From NCBI GenBank assembly GCA_002704825.1, contig PAIY01000242.1, forward strand, positions 1 to 34,083: a stretch of 34,083 nucleotides of DNA, in the 5' to 3' direction. How positions within the stretch are numbered: the first letter of the stretch is position 1; each line of letters begins with the position of its first letter. The notes beneath the pieces were generated by a model, which saw nothing but the letters and a program-made list of their open reading frames with translations, was not told where the DNA came from and did not search any database. The position numbers and the translations under genes are program-made. Source of the DNA: Phycisphaeraceae bacterium. GTDB lineage: Bacteria; Planctomycetota; Phycisphaerae; Phycisphaerales; Phycisphaeraceae. Shown here in pieces: positions 15,607-24,233 of this stretch.

Positions 15607-17385
15607 TTAGTCTTTTGGGGGAATCGGTTGACTGTCTTTTTCCAATTGCGTCTGCTGACCATCGAGCGTGTTATTCTTCCACGTGATCTTGCCCAGATTC
15701 TTGGTATAAATCAGCGGCACATTTTCATATCCGGTATTGGGCTTGACGATGGTGTTGTTTTCAATGGTCAGATCGCCACCGGAACTGATGTAAAACGGAT
15801 TGCCGTTGATACCACGCCCATAGGGATCATCCCCGCCGTAGTTTTCGATGCGGTTATTGCGAATGACCAAGCCACGCACCTTGGGGGGCAGGGACGATGC
15901 GATGTAGATATTGGAGCGTTCGATATTGACCATCACGTTGTCTTCAATGATGGTGTTATCGCCGGAGGGACCTTCGGTGAGGAATCCGCCGTCGTTACTG
16001 ACGACAATAGCCGGGCCGGAGAGATTTTCGATGCGATTGCCTTTGATCAAACTGTCGGGGCCACGCATGAGAATGCCCCGCACACGGTGATTGTAAAAGT
16101 GATTGTTGATGACCTTGGCATAGCGACCACATGCATTGAGATTGAGCACCTGTGAACACTTCTTGATGTTGCCGTTTTCCTTCCATGTCACCAGGTCGGG
16201 AAGCGGTGCATCAAAGGTAAGTTTGATGCAATGCTTTTTGAAGCCTTCAACTTTGGTGCCGTTCCATTTGATCATCTTGGGGAGTTTGAGATGTTCATCG
16301 TGGCCGGGGCTTGCCATGATCAGGTCGGTGGGATAGTTGGTGATCGAGCCATGCGCCTGGACGACGATGGTGCGGTCGTCGAGTTTTTCAAGGACGGGGG
16401 TATAGGAACCGCCGATGTTCACCGAGTCATCGCCCATGCCGGTGAAGGTGCTGTTGCTTAGCGTTGGACCAACGGGACACCACTTGGAATGCAAGCCGTC
16501 CGCATTGCTGCTCATGGCACGCGGTGCGCCGGAGACATCGGGACGGTGAATGATTCTGGACTTGTCGATGGTGATGCGCGTGCTGCTAGCCACGTTGTAA
16601 CCACAGGACGGGGCGCTGTAGACGGTCGCATTTTCGATCAGGCAATCGGTGGAATCATTAACCTGATACGCGCTGGCTTTACGACGTCCGACGACTGCAA
16701 AGCGGCGGCCGACCATGTCATCACGGACCACGTTGGAAGACTTGTAACGATAGAGACCATTGCCCAAATCTTCGACCTGCTTACGCAGATACTGGCTGTA
16801 GTACTGGTTCTGTTTCATGTTGGTTTGCGCGTCATACAGGTAACCAACGGAATGACCTTGCTTGCCAGAGAAAGCATCAATGTGCGCATCGGTCGGCAAG
16901 GGATAGCCCGGATCAACCTTCATGGTGATCAATTGTGATTCAGGATCAACCTTGGTGATCATGCCCTGCGTGTAAGGCAACGGATCATAATCGATGGCAA
17001 GGTTCTTGACGGTGACATTGGTGCACTTGTAAATACCCACACCCTGGTGATACGGGCTGGTCATGATCAAGAGCGTATTCTCGCCACCACTGACAATCAC
17101 ATCGCGATGCGACGCGATCATGAAATGCGCCTTGGTGTCAGCATTTTCATCGAGGCCCAGGCGGTACGTACCATCAGGAATCAACAACGTCACCGGGCGC
17201 TGCGAGATGGTCCGCAGTGATTCCAATGCCTTGTTGAGTGCAGGTAAATCATCAGCTTTCCCATCACCCACCGCCCCGAAGTCCTTGACGTTAACCACGG
17301 TCTGCGCCTGCAGTGACATCGCGGTGGTCAACAGGATCAACACACACAACGATACGGATTTGAAAAAGTGACGACAGTGTTTCAT
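15607..17385 (-). CDS. Secreted beta-helix carbohydrate-active protein, first of three paralogues
   Basis: A 592-residue protein with a signal peptide (FFKSVSLCVLILLTTAMSLQAQ) and no lipobox. VNVKDFGAVGDGKADDLPAL (31-50) opens the beta-helix. Residues ~140-240 and ~330-405 break the repeat pattern and look like inserted beta-domains. The segment between holds DGLHSKWCPVGP (296-307, Asp296 and His299) and FTGMGDDSVNIGG (314-326, Asp319-Asp320). Later come NHFYNHRVRGILMRGPD (428-444) and EGPSGDNT. The DD-x-x-N pattern within inserted-barrel beta-helices recalls GH110 alpha-galactosidases, but that is a resemblance recalled from the family, not a match I can prove. It lies 38 bases downstream of the LacI gene and is probably transcribed with it. 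Start: ATG at 17385 with GGA upstream; an ATG five codons earlier is possible. Confidence 0.87.
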   Translation of the reverse strand: MKHCRHFFKSVSLCVLILLTTAMSLQAQTVVNVKDFGAVGDGKADDLPALNKALESLRTISQRPVTLLIPDGTYRLGLDENADTKAHFMIASHRDVIVSGGENTLLIMTSPYHQGVGIYKCTNVTVKNLAIDYDPLPYTQGMITKVDPESQLITMKVDPGYPLPTDAHIDAFSGKQGHSVGYLYDAQTNMKQNQYYSQYLRKQVEDLGNGLYRYKSSNVVRDDMVGRRFAVVGRRKASAYQVNDSTDCLIENATVYSAPSCGYNVASSTRITIDKSRIIHRPDVSGAPRAMSSNADGLHSKWCPVGPTLSNSTFTGMGDDSVNIGGSYTPVLEKLDDRTIVVQAHGSITNYPTDLIMASPGHDEHLKLPKMIKWNGTKVEGFKKHCIKLTFDAPLPDLVTWKENGNIKKCSQVLNLNACGRYAKVINNHFYNHRVRGILMRGPDSLIKGNRIENLSGPAIVVSNDGGFLTEGPSGDNTIIEDNVMVNIERSNIYIASSLPPKVRGLVIRNNRIENYGGDDPYGRGINGNPFYISSGGDLTIENNTIVKPNTGYENVPLIYTKNLGKITWKNNTLDGQQTQLEKDSQPIPPKD

Positions 17386-17423
17386 AGCAGATTCCATAAG
17401 ACAAAGATTCATGAGTCTGATTG

Positions 17424-18494
17424 TTATTTGACTTGAAGCTGACGAACCGATTCACGTTCGACCAGTTCGCCAACCACGCTTTGAACGATGGACGGTTGAT
17501 TGTCCATGTCCTGATCAATTCGCTGGATCAAGCGCATGGCAGCTTGATAGGTACAAAGTTCCTGGGCAACGGTGTAGCTGGATAACTGTGGCGTGAGCAG
17601 ACTGCATAACTCAACGGTGTTATCGAATGCCAACACGCTCAGATCATCGGGGATGCGGATACCAAGACGCTGAGCCGATTGATAGCAACCGGCGGCGTTC
17701 CAGTCATTGGCACAAAGCACCGCAGTCGGGCGCTGGTCAGCAGGCAACTGCCACCACTGCTGGAGCATCTCATCAAATTGCGGGTACTCCGTCTCAGGAA
17801 GCGATGGCCCCACCAGTTCGGTCGCACGCAGAAAAACAATCTCCGGGTCGAAAGCATGATTCATCCGCAGGAAGCGTTCATACCCCTGATACCGCATCAA
17901 CAGCATCGGGTGATGACTGATGTTGCTGACAAAGGCAATCCGACGATGCCCCATCTCCCAGAGATATTGCGCAGCCGAGTAGCCGCTGTGATAATCATCA
18001 CAATTGACCTGGTCGATGGAGAGGCCCGGCTGGTTAAGATTCAAACCGACGATAGGTAGACGCGTGCTGAGTTTCTCAATGGAGGGCGTCAACATCCCCT
18101 TGACCAGCAGGCCATCGATTTTGTTCTCCGTTACCATGCGTGGCATGTTGTCTTCGTTCTCACCAAACTCCGTGAGATAGTGAAAGCCGGTCTCATTGCA
18201 GGCGCGGGAGAGTCCCTGGAAAAAGGCAGCGTACATGGGATGATTGGCCCACTGAGCTGAGGCACGGGAGATGTAAATGCCGATGTTGCCCGTCTTGCGA
18301 GACCTGGGCGCCCGACCACTACCCAGCGGACGCTTACCCCGGAGGGTGTAACCGAGTTCCTGCACGGCCTGGCGGACACGATTGGCATTGACCGGACGAA
18401 CCCCCGCTTCGCCTCGCAACACACGACTGACCGTCCCGGTCGAAACACCGGCAAGACTGGCCACATCCTTGATATTCACATCGGTTTTGATCAT
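17424..18494 (-). CDS. LacI-family transcriptional repressor
   Basis: This 356-residue regulator has the LacI N-terminal helix-turn-helix and hinge (NIKDVASLAGVSTGTVSRVL, residues 7-26, then NRVRQAVQELGY). A long basic linker (GKRPLGSGRAPRSRKTG) leads to the two-lobed sugar-binding domain: GNIGIYIS, GLSRACNETGFHYL, ENKIDGLLVKG, AAQYLWEMGHRRIAFVSN, TAVLCANDWNAAGCYQSAQRLG and DDLSVLAFDN are typical. It should bind an operator as a dimer and let go when a sugar from the target polysaccharide binds. It is the first gene of a probable unit with the three beta-helix genes. A perfect 17-base palindrome sits at its own predicted transcription start, so it likely regulates itself and the downstream genes. 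The sugar ligand cannot be told from sequence. Confidence 0.94.
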   Translation of the reverse strand: MIKTDVNIKDVASLAGVSTGTVSRVLRGEAGVRPVNANRVRQAVQELGYTLRGKRPLGSGRAPRSRKTGNIGIYISRASAQWANHPMYAAFFQGLSRACNETGFHYLTEFGENEDNMPRMVTENKIDGLLVKGMLTPSIEKLSTRLPIVGLNLNQPGLSIDQVNCDDYHSGYSAAQYLWEMGHRRIAFVSNISHHPMLLMRYQGYERFLRMNHAFDPEIVFLRATELVGPSLPETEYPQFDEMLQQWWQLPADQRPTAVLCANDWNAAGCYQSAQRLGIRIPDDLSVLAFDNTVELCSLLTPQLSSYTVAQELCTYQAAMRLIQRIDQDMDNQPSIVQSVVGELVERESVRQLQVK

Positions 18495-18502
18495 AACTTT
18501 AC

Positions 18503-18551
18503 ATGTTCAAATTGAACATTCAAATTATTGACGTCAAAATGAACAAGTCAA
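18503..18551 (-). promoter_or_regulatory. Promoter and operator for lacI and the beta-helix genes
   Basis: On the minus strand TTGACT (18551-18546) is followed after 16 bases by AATAAT (18529-18524), each five of six consensus bases. The expected start, near 18517, lies inside a perfect palindrome, ATGTTCAA-A-TTGAACAT on the plus strand, at 18503-18519. A second perfect palindrome, TTGACGTCAA at 18528-18537, overlaps the spacer and -10 box. Either could be the LacI-family operator. The first ends eight bases before the start codon. Confidence 0.65.
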
Positions 18552-18677
18552 GCCATATCGCCCAAAATACCGCGACTAAATACAATAAAATCAACGTATT
18601 ACAGTGAACGCGCATTCAAAACCAACACTGCCCAAAGCGCGATCCAAGACGTGAAATGAGGATATGTCGTTCAAATA

Positions 18678-20825
18678 TCAAGGCTTGGCGACGGGTTGAC
18701 CAAGGCTGTTGAATGCCTGCTTGCTGATCGTCGCAGCGATTTGATCGGGTTGATCGATCCGGGTCGGATCCAGCGTGATTGGAACCTGCTCATCACCCAG
18801 TTGAAGTTTGAACGCCAGCTTCTGATCGGTGTCGGGCAACCGTGTGACATTGACGGCTTGAGCTTTGTCATTCACCTGCGGGATAAACAGACTCACCGCA
18901 GAGAACTGCTTGACCGGCTGGTCACTGGTCATCTGGACTTCAAATGCGTTGCCCCACTGTCCCTCGTTTTTGTCACCGGGATAGTAGGCATAGTTCAGAT
19001 GCATGATGCCCTCGCGCTGCGTGGTGGTCACCGGGACGTTGGCATGCAGGTAGCCATCCAAACGGGTTCGGGGCTTGGTCAGTTGCCAGTGATTGGCGGA
19101 GTTGGACAAAGTGGACTGCCCATCGTCGTTGCCAAAATGCCAGTTCACACTCACCTGCTTGGGATCATCGAGCATGACGACATCCCAGACAACCAGTACA
19201 TCCAAGTCACGCAGGTAGTACACACTCCGACGTGCATGCCTGGGCTTGGCACGATAGCTTTGGGCAGCTTCGGAGACCAGCACATCGATGTTCCCGAAAT
19301 TGACAGCCGTCAGTAACTCGGCCTTGCGGTCACGCGGCTGAATCTGACCGTCGATGCTCACGGTGTTGTGATGTTCGGTCACCAGGTCATAGCTCTTGCG
19401 CATCGGTGAACGATAGCTGGCGCGTCCGGGTTCGACGAGTTGATATTCACCATGAAACATCATGGCCAGACTGTTGCGGTTGGGCATGTCATGGCTGTAG
19501 CGCGTCCGACTGCCTGCCCCGCTGCGCAGCGCAATGACGGTGTCCGCGTTGAGTGTCCAGCCACTGCGGATGATGCCGATGCCGGTGTCGTACCCCATCA
19601 CGGTTGGCAAATAATCCGGCGCAACGGCCTTGGGCATGGGGGCGCCATTGAGTGTGATCTTGGCGATCATCGCATACGCGTCATCAGCGGGAGCCTTGCC
19701 ATGCAGTGTCCCGAGCATCCATGTCCCCAGTCCGTTACCGGTGATCAGCGACAGCAGTTGCGTGGTCAGTCGATTGGGCGGGCCGCCGTGGAAATCATCA
19801 TCCCCGAAATTCAGTCGCACCGGATCGTCTTTGGCATTGAGACTGTAGTGAGCCAATTGCCATTGGAGTGTGCCTGTAAACTGGGGCAGAGTTTGTCCCA
19901 GTGAAAGCACATGGTCTTTACCCAACACCAACTGTCCCTTGGCAAAGTTCACAAAGGCGTAATTGAAATAGTCGACCTGTTCGCCGTAACTGCCATCCTC
20001 TTCAACCAGCGCCCCCCACGAGTTAAGCAGGTCCATCGCGTGCTTCCTGGCCAATTCATCATCCAGCGCCACCGCCGCACACATCGCCCCCGAAGCAATC
20101 GCCGGGATGAAGTTGTTGTAACGCTTGTGGGTCTGGAGAAAACGGAGCATGGGATAAAGTGCCTTGTGACGCATAACCTGGCAGAGCATCTGATACTCGT
20201 CATCGGTAAACAGGTCGCGGCCCCAGATCATCGCAGGCGCCATCCCGCGCGCCAGGATCGCGGTTTCCAACTGGCCGTAGGGAAAGTCCTCCGGTGAACG
20301 GCGAAGTGCCGTGTGCATCCAGAACGACATGGGCCGTGAAGCGGCATCAAGTGTGATGGCCTTGAGAAACGCCCCGGCCTGCTGATCCCCGGTTAGCCGG
20401 TAATACAACGCGACATTAAGCAGTCGACCGCCGAGTTTGTAAACATAGGTTTCAGGCTTGCTGCCCTCCAGCCCGCCGATACCGTCGTTGGCCATCATGG
20501 ACCGCACCAGTCGCACCAACCGATCCCAACCGGCGGCAAAGGCAGCATCCGATGCCATGAGCTTCCGGGCCTCACTGAGTTGTGAACCATCAAAGTACAA
20601 CAGCATCGGCATCACGTCAGGCCGATCCCAGCGCGGCTGGGTGGACATCGCGTTACCATCCAATCCCTTGACAATCGGAAAGCCCGTCAGATCGTCCACC
20701 GACTTAACCGATTGAGCCGGACGTTCCAACCAGGGCAATTTCACTTCTTCAGCCAATGTCCGTTCAGACAGACCACAAGCCATACACATCCCGATAACCA
20801 TCCAGCAGACAATCATTCTGTCCAT
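18678..20825 (-). CDS. Heparinase II/III-family secreted polysaccharide lyase
   Basis: This 715-residue protein has the two-part layout of heparinase II/III and alginate-lyase-like enzymes. An N-terminal signal peptide (to about TLAEE) is followed by an all-alpha toroid domain, residues ~80-380, with RRSPEDFPYGQLE, YNNFIPAIASGAMCAAVAL and the catalytic-Tyr-type motif EDGSYGEQVDYFNYAF (276-291). A C-terminal beta-sandwich, from ~405, holds RTRYSHDMPNRNSLAMMFHG (His445) and TEHHNTVSIDG (His485/486), matching conserved His positions of the family. It should cleave a uronic-acid-containing glycan by beta-elimination outside the cytoplasm. The ATG at 20825 has a perfect AAGGAG nine bases upstream; a TTG two codons earlier is too close to that site. 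It is upstream of the LacI gene, with a 183-base gap containing the LacI promoter, so it has its own transcript. Substrate is unknown; marine uronates are plausible. Confidence 0.88.
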   Translation of the reverse strand: MDRMIVCWMVIGMCMACGLSERTLAEEVKLPWLERPAQSVKSVDDLTGFPIVKGLDGNAMSTQPRWDRPDVMPMLLYFDGSQLSEARKLMASDAAFAAGWDRLVRLVRSMMANDGIGGLEGSKPETYVYKLGGRLLNVALYYRLTGDQQAGAFLKAITLDAASRPMSFWMHTALRRSPEDFPYGQLETAILARGMAPAMIWGRDLFTDDEYQMLCQVMRHKALYPMLRFLQTHKRYNNFIPAIASGAMCAAVALDDELARKHAMDLLNSWGALVEEDGSYGEQVDYFNYAFVNFAKGQLVLGKDHVLSLGQTLPQFTGTLQWQLAHYSLNAKDDPVRLNFGDDDFHGGPPNRLTTQLLSLITGNGLGTWMLGTLHGKAPADDAYAMIAKITLNGAPMPKAVAPDYLPTVMGYDTGIGIIRSGWTLNADTVIALRSGAGSRTRYSHDMPNRNSLAMMFHGEYQLVEPGRASYRSPMRKSYDLVTEHHNTVSIDGQIQPRDRKAELLTAVNFGNIDVLVSEAAQSYRAKPRHARRSVYYLRDLDVLVVWDVVMLDDPKQVSVNWHFGNDDGQSTLSNSANHWQLTKPRTRLDGYLHANVPVTTTQREGIMHLNYAYYPGDKNEGQWGNAFEVQMTSDQPVKQFSAVSLFIPQVNDKAQAVNVTRLPDTDQKLAFKLQLGDEQVPITLDPTRIDQPDQIAATISKQAFNSLGQPVAKP

Positions 20826-21055
20826 TTCCAAAGGCTCCTTGCGTACAATTCACATGGAAGTATAGGTCACCCATGGCCTTCAACCATGACCGTTTAACGT
20901 GGCATTTGTACAAAACACGCCTCACACCGGACGCTCAATCCGTCTTCTGGTGACAATTGCAGTCATTTCGTCCATGTTTCCAACCGGTCAGCTGCCTAGT
21001 ATTAAGCATGTCTGAGTTTTGGCAATCCTGATCCCGTCTGAACAAGGATGCTCAA

Positions 21056-21811
21056 ATGGTGCAACCCAATCAAATGTCCCCTGCCCCCTCTGTTCGTGAT
21101 TTTGGCTTTACGCTCATCGAACTGCTGGTGGTGATCTCGATCATCGCGTTGCTGGTTTCCATTCTCCTGCCGGCATTGGCCAGTGCACGCAAGAACGCCC
21201 AGGCCATTGCATGTCTGAGTAATCAGCGTCAGTTGTTCTTGGCGCAGCGGATGTATGCGGACACGCACAGCGGCTACTTCGCCCAGGCCAAGATGACCAC
21301 CGATGGTTACAACGACGATCACTCGCGCCGGAGTATCTGGTCGTTTCTCACCAGCGAGTACATTGATGGTTCGCATCACAGTTTGTACTACGCGGACCTG
21401 CCGGAGGTTTATCGTTGCCCGACCTGGCCGCGTGCCTGGTATGAGTTGGATCATTCGCGCATGGGCATCGGCATGAACGCAACACCCATGCGCCCTGATG
21501 ACACCAGCAGTATTTTCTCATCGAGTTGGAAAAACGCAGATGGCACCATCAAAGCTTTCCGGTTTGATGAAGTCGATCGACAGACTGAAAAAATGATGAT
21601 CGCTGACAGTAGCACCTACTTCATCATGCCCAAATACATCTCATCAAGCGTCTTTGAATGGGAGATCAAAACACCTACCTCAGCCAGCCCGCACACCTAT
21701 GTCAGCAGCGGTCCCGAACGTCATCTGGGCACCGCCAACTATGTCATGTTCGACGGACACGGCAAGCGCCTGACCTACGAAGAAGCAATCTATGCCATCG
21801 TGTTCAAATGA
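21056..21811 (+). CDS. Type II secretion/pseudopilin-like protein (H-X9-DG)
   Basis: The N-terminus has the class III prepilin signal: a short polar leader, then FG|FTLIELLVVISIIALLVS, with cleavage after Gly17 and Glu at +5. After processing, the N-terminal helix is the membrane and assembly segment. The globular part contains CLSNQRQLFLAQRMYA, RCPTWPRAWYE and, near the end, HLGTANYVMFDG, which fits the H-X9-DG motif of a protein family expanded in planctomycetes. Whether members assemble into a pseudopilus or serve as surface proteins linked to polysaccharide uptake is not settled. Start: ATG at 21056 with AAGGA eight bases upstream. It is divergent from the heparinase-like gene, sharing a 230-base intergenic region, so joint control is plausible. 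A terminator-like hairpin follows. Confidence 0.88.
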   Translation: MVQPNQMSPAPSVRDFGFTLIELLVVISIIALLVSILLPALASARKNAQAIACLSNQRQLFLAQRMYADTHSGYFAQAKMTTDGYNDDHSRRSIWSFLTSEYIDGSHHSLYYADLPEVYRCPTWPRAWYELDHSRMGIGMNATPMRPDDTSSIFSSSWKNADGTIKAFRFDEVDRQTEKMMIADSSTYFIMPKYISSSVFEWEIKTPTSASPHTYVSSGPERHLGTANYVMFDGHGKRLTYEEAIYAIVFK

Positions 21812-21875
21812 TGCACGTTTGATTTTGTAACACCTCACTTCAAGGCAACCGAGTCAATATAACTCGGCGATATCG

Positions 21876-21897
21876 CCCGGTCATCTTGACCGGGTTT
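21876..21897 (+). terminator. Terminator-like hairpin after the pseudopilin gene
   Basis: CCCGGTCA at 21876-21883 pairs perfectly with TGACCGGG at 21887-21894 around a TCT loop, followed by only three T. A second hairpin just upstream, CCGAGT/ACTCGG around 21849-21866, may help. Together they lie 38-85 bases after the stop codon. Confidence 0.6.
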
Positions 21898-21999
21898 GCT
21901 GCGTGATCAAGAAACTGAATAGATCACAAAAACGCGCCCATGACTGAACGTCGCATCTGAGGACTTTAGAGCGTAAATTATCATCACCTTTAAAACGAC

Positions 22000-22088
22000 T
22001 TCGTCATTCCCGCGCAGGCGGGAATCCAGTGGCATGCAGTAGAAAATTGCAAATTTCACCGGACTCCTGCCGGCGAGGGAGTGACGAA
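22000..22088 (+). repeat. MITE-like palindromic repeat element
   Basis: Two 28-base arms face each other: 22000-22027 (beginning TTCGTCATTCCCGCGCAGGC) and 22061-22088 (ending GGGAGTGACGAA). The right arm matches the reverse complement of the left at about 24 of 28 positions. Each arm also folds on itself; TTCCCGC pairs with GCGGGAA in the left arm. The element is about 89 bases with no open frame. A third copy of the arm is at 32132-32160. The CGTCATTCCCGCG core is known from short dispersed repeats in many bacteria. It lies in the 458-base gap between the pseudopilin and the helical-repeat protein genes, which otherwise holds only terminators. Confidence 0.75.
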
Positions 22089-22142
22089 AAATGGTGGTGT
22101 ATTCGCAGGAATGTCCTATCAAACGAAACCTGCATAACGCAA

Positions 22143-22173
22143 AACGAGCACCGAATTGTTTTCGATGCTCGTT
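22143..22173 (-). terminator. Likely terminator of the SPFH/ABC cluster
   Basis: AACGAGCA at 22143-22150 pairs with TGCTCGTT at 22166-22173, and inside it CGAA pairs with TTCG after one mismatch. On the minus strand the stem is followed by TTTTGCG. It lies about 97 bases beyond the end of the last gene of the cluster. Confidence 0.6.
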
Positions 22174-22269
22174 GTGTTTATGTGTTATTCGAAGAAAGAG
22201 CGTCCGCGTAGATGCTGCAGGAAAGCATCAAATCCGTACACCAACATGCAATGACACCTGCAGTATTGC

Positions 22270-24174
22270 TTACTGCATTTCGACCTTGGTGTCGGTCTTC
22301 TTCTGTTGATTCTGCTGTGCGTCCTTTGCACGGATATTCTCCATCCCTTCAGGAGCCGCAAAGGCGCGATTCACATCCAAGCCATAACGTTGCATCTGTT
22401 CGGTCATCACAGGCAGGAGTTGGTCGTATGTCTGTTGCTTGAGTTGCAGTGGTGTGTTCATCCAAATGCGTGTACGGATTAACGGGTCCACCGACTCCTG
22501 CTTCATGTAGGAGATGTAGGAATTGAACAAGGTTTGGGGCCAATCCAGAATCTTCATACGGTCCTGCGGGGAGATGTTGGTGGTAATGCCACGGCTGTTG
22601 AACTTGGTGTGCATCTGCTGGGCCAATGCCAGGCAGCGGTTGAAGGTGTCCATGCGACCATGCGCCAAACCTTGTTCCAAACCCTGGCGGATCATGGCAT
22701 CGATGAACTGCGTGGAGCGATCCATCATGGTGGCATTGCCCTGAAGTTCAAAAATCACCAGGTCCTGCAACGTACTGGTATAGCGTTGGCTTCGATGGTT
22801 GTGCGGTTCATTGCCATAGAGTTCACGCACCTTTTTGAAATACTGGGCAGCCTGATCAATATCACCGTACAGATAGTTGTAGACCACCGCAGCAAGCAGG
22901 AAGTTTTCATGACCGGCTTTGTAGCTGTCAGAATGTTTGCCATATTTTTCGAAGTAAGCTTCGTCAGCTTCTTCGACGGCTTTTTCATAGGCGGGGATAA
23001 ATCGCACATCCGGGAGCATCTGCAGGCGACGGGTAAACGGGTCAAACGACAAGCGTCCGGATCGCGTGAGTAGCTGCATGGAATGCACATTCTGACGATA
23101 GGTATTGACGATATCCACATCGTCATTGTTACGCAGCGAAGCCGCCTGCTCGGTACCGAGCTTGGCCCAATACATGCCATGGGCAGCAGGATGGCGCCAA
23201 TCAATCGGGCCGAACTCTTCCATCATCTCAAGCATTTTTTGAGGCTGCATGTGGTAACGCGCGACGATGACATGTTTGCGAAGGTAATTAACCAAATGCG
23301 GCAGCGCTGCATTCCACTTCTTATCCGTGTTGTAGAAAATCAGTTCAACCAACCGGGGATCAACGCCGGACGGAATCTGGCGCGATTGCTCGGCACCTTG
23401 AATGATCCGCGAATCAAGTGATTGGAAAGACATGATGTACGTACCCAACTGACGCAGCAAACGTTCATTGGGTTCATAGCCCAGTTCTTTGAGCGCATCA
23501 AGAACGGGCTGGACATTGGGATGCAATTCAACGAGTTGCTCAACGGTGTCAGGCGCATCAGCAATGGCTTTGAATCGGGTGATGACTTGCTCTGTGGTTC
23601 CGCCACGATCCAGATCACCTAAGACCTGCTGCATCTCATAGGCCAACTCACGTTTGTAGAACCAGTGCGCATCGTCGGAGTATTGGCCGATCTTGTGAAA
23701 GAAAATCCAACTGAGTTCACGATACAGACGCACGGCGCGCGGGTTGTAGGGAATGCCCTGTTCACGCAGCAGGCGAATGCCTTTGTTCACCCAGTCCCAA
23801 CGTTCCTCGGAAGTATGCGTTGCAACGGAGATGTTGTAGGCCATGTTCCATGCATGAAACGCCCAAACCTGCGGGAAGCGCGGCTGAAGCGTGGTGATCC
23901 ATTGGCTGAGCGTGGAGGCTTCCTGGAACTTGCCTTCTTCCTTGAGCTTGTTGGCACGATGCCAGAGAATATCGACGAACAGACCACGAAACGTCCCCAA
24001 AGCGGTGGTTGCCAACACAATCTGCGGTGGCAGGCCTTCGCCGAGTTCCAGGCCGGTTTCAACCTGCAGGTCGGTCCGCTCGTTATTGATCCTGGGCACG
24101 AGAATCCCAGCACCGACCATGCAGACGATGCTGAAGACCACTGCCAGAATTTGTGTCAATCGTGTACGTGTCAT
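22270..24174 (-). CDS. Membrane-anchored helical-repeat-like protein, function unknown
   Basis: This 634-residue protein has one N-terminal membrane segment (LTQILAVVFSIVCMVGAGILV) and a long helical extracytoplasmic part. GKFQEASTLSQWITTLQPRFPQVWAFHAWNMAYNI resembles a TPR-like helical pair, and YGDIDQAAQYFKKVRELYG near residue 450 resembles another. In between are WDWVNKGIRLLREQGIPYNP and a Trp- and Tyr-rich region (SWIFFHKIGQYSDDAHWFYK). I do not recognise a named family. It is the last gene of the six-gene minus-strand cluster, 59 bases after the large permease, so it may serve as an extracytoplasmic partner of that exporter. The ATG at 24174 is chosen; a TTG four codons earlier is possible. 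The C-terminus is rich in Gln and Lys. Confidence 0.82.
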   Translation of the reverse strand: MTRTRLTQILAVVFSIVCMVGAGILVPRINNERTDLQVETGLELGEGLPPQIVLATTALGTFRGLFVDILWHRANKLKEEGKFQEASTLSQWITTLQPRFPQVWAFHAWNMAYNISVATHTSEERWDWVNKGIRLLREQGIPYNPRAVRLYRELSWIFFHKIGQYSDDAHWFYKRELAYEMQQVLGDLDRGGTTEQVITRFKAIADAPDTVEQLVELHPNVQPVLDALKELGYEPNERLLRQLGTYIMSFQSLDSRIIQGAEQSRQIPSGVDPRLVELIFYNTDKKWNAALPHLVNYLRKHVIVARYHMQPQKMLEMMEEFGPIDWRHPAAHGMYWAKLGTEQAASLRNNDDVDIVNTYRQNVHSMQLLTRSGRLSFDPFTRRLQMLPDVRFIPAYEKAVEEADEAYFEKYGKHSDSYKAGHENFLLAAVVYNYLYGDIDQAAQYFKKVRELYGNEPHNHRSQRYTSTLQDLVIFELQGNATMMDRSTQFIDAMIRQGLEQGLAHGRMDTFNRCLALAQQMHTKFNSRGITTNISPQDRMKILDWPQTLFNSYISYMKQESVDPLIRTRIWMNTPLQLKQQTYDQLLPVMTEQMQRYGLDVNRAFAAPEGMENIRAKDAQQNQQKKTDTKVEMQ

Positions 24175-24233
24175 ACGTGTATCCAAGTCATCAGCGATGC
24201 GCCAGCACCGCAGCAGTCATCGTCGTAGCAACC

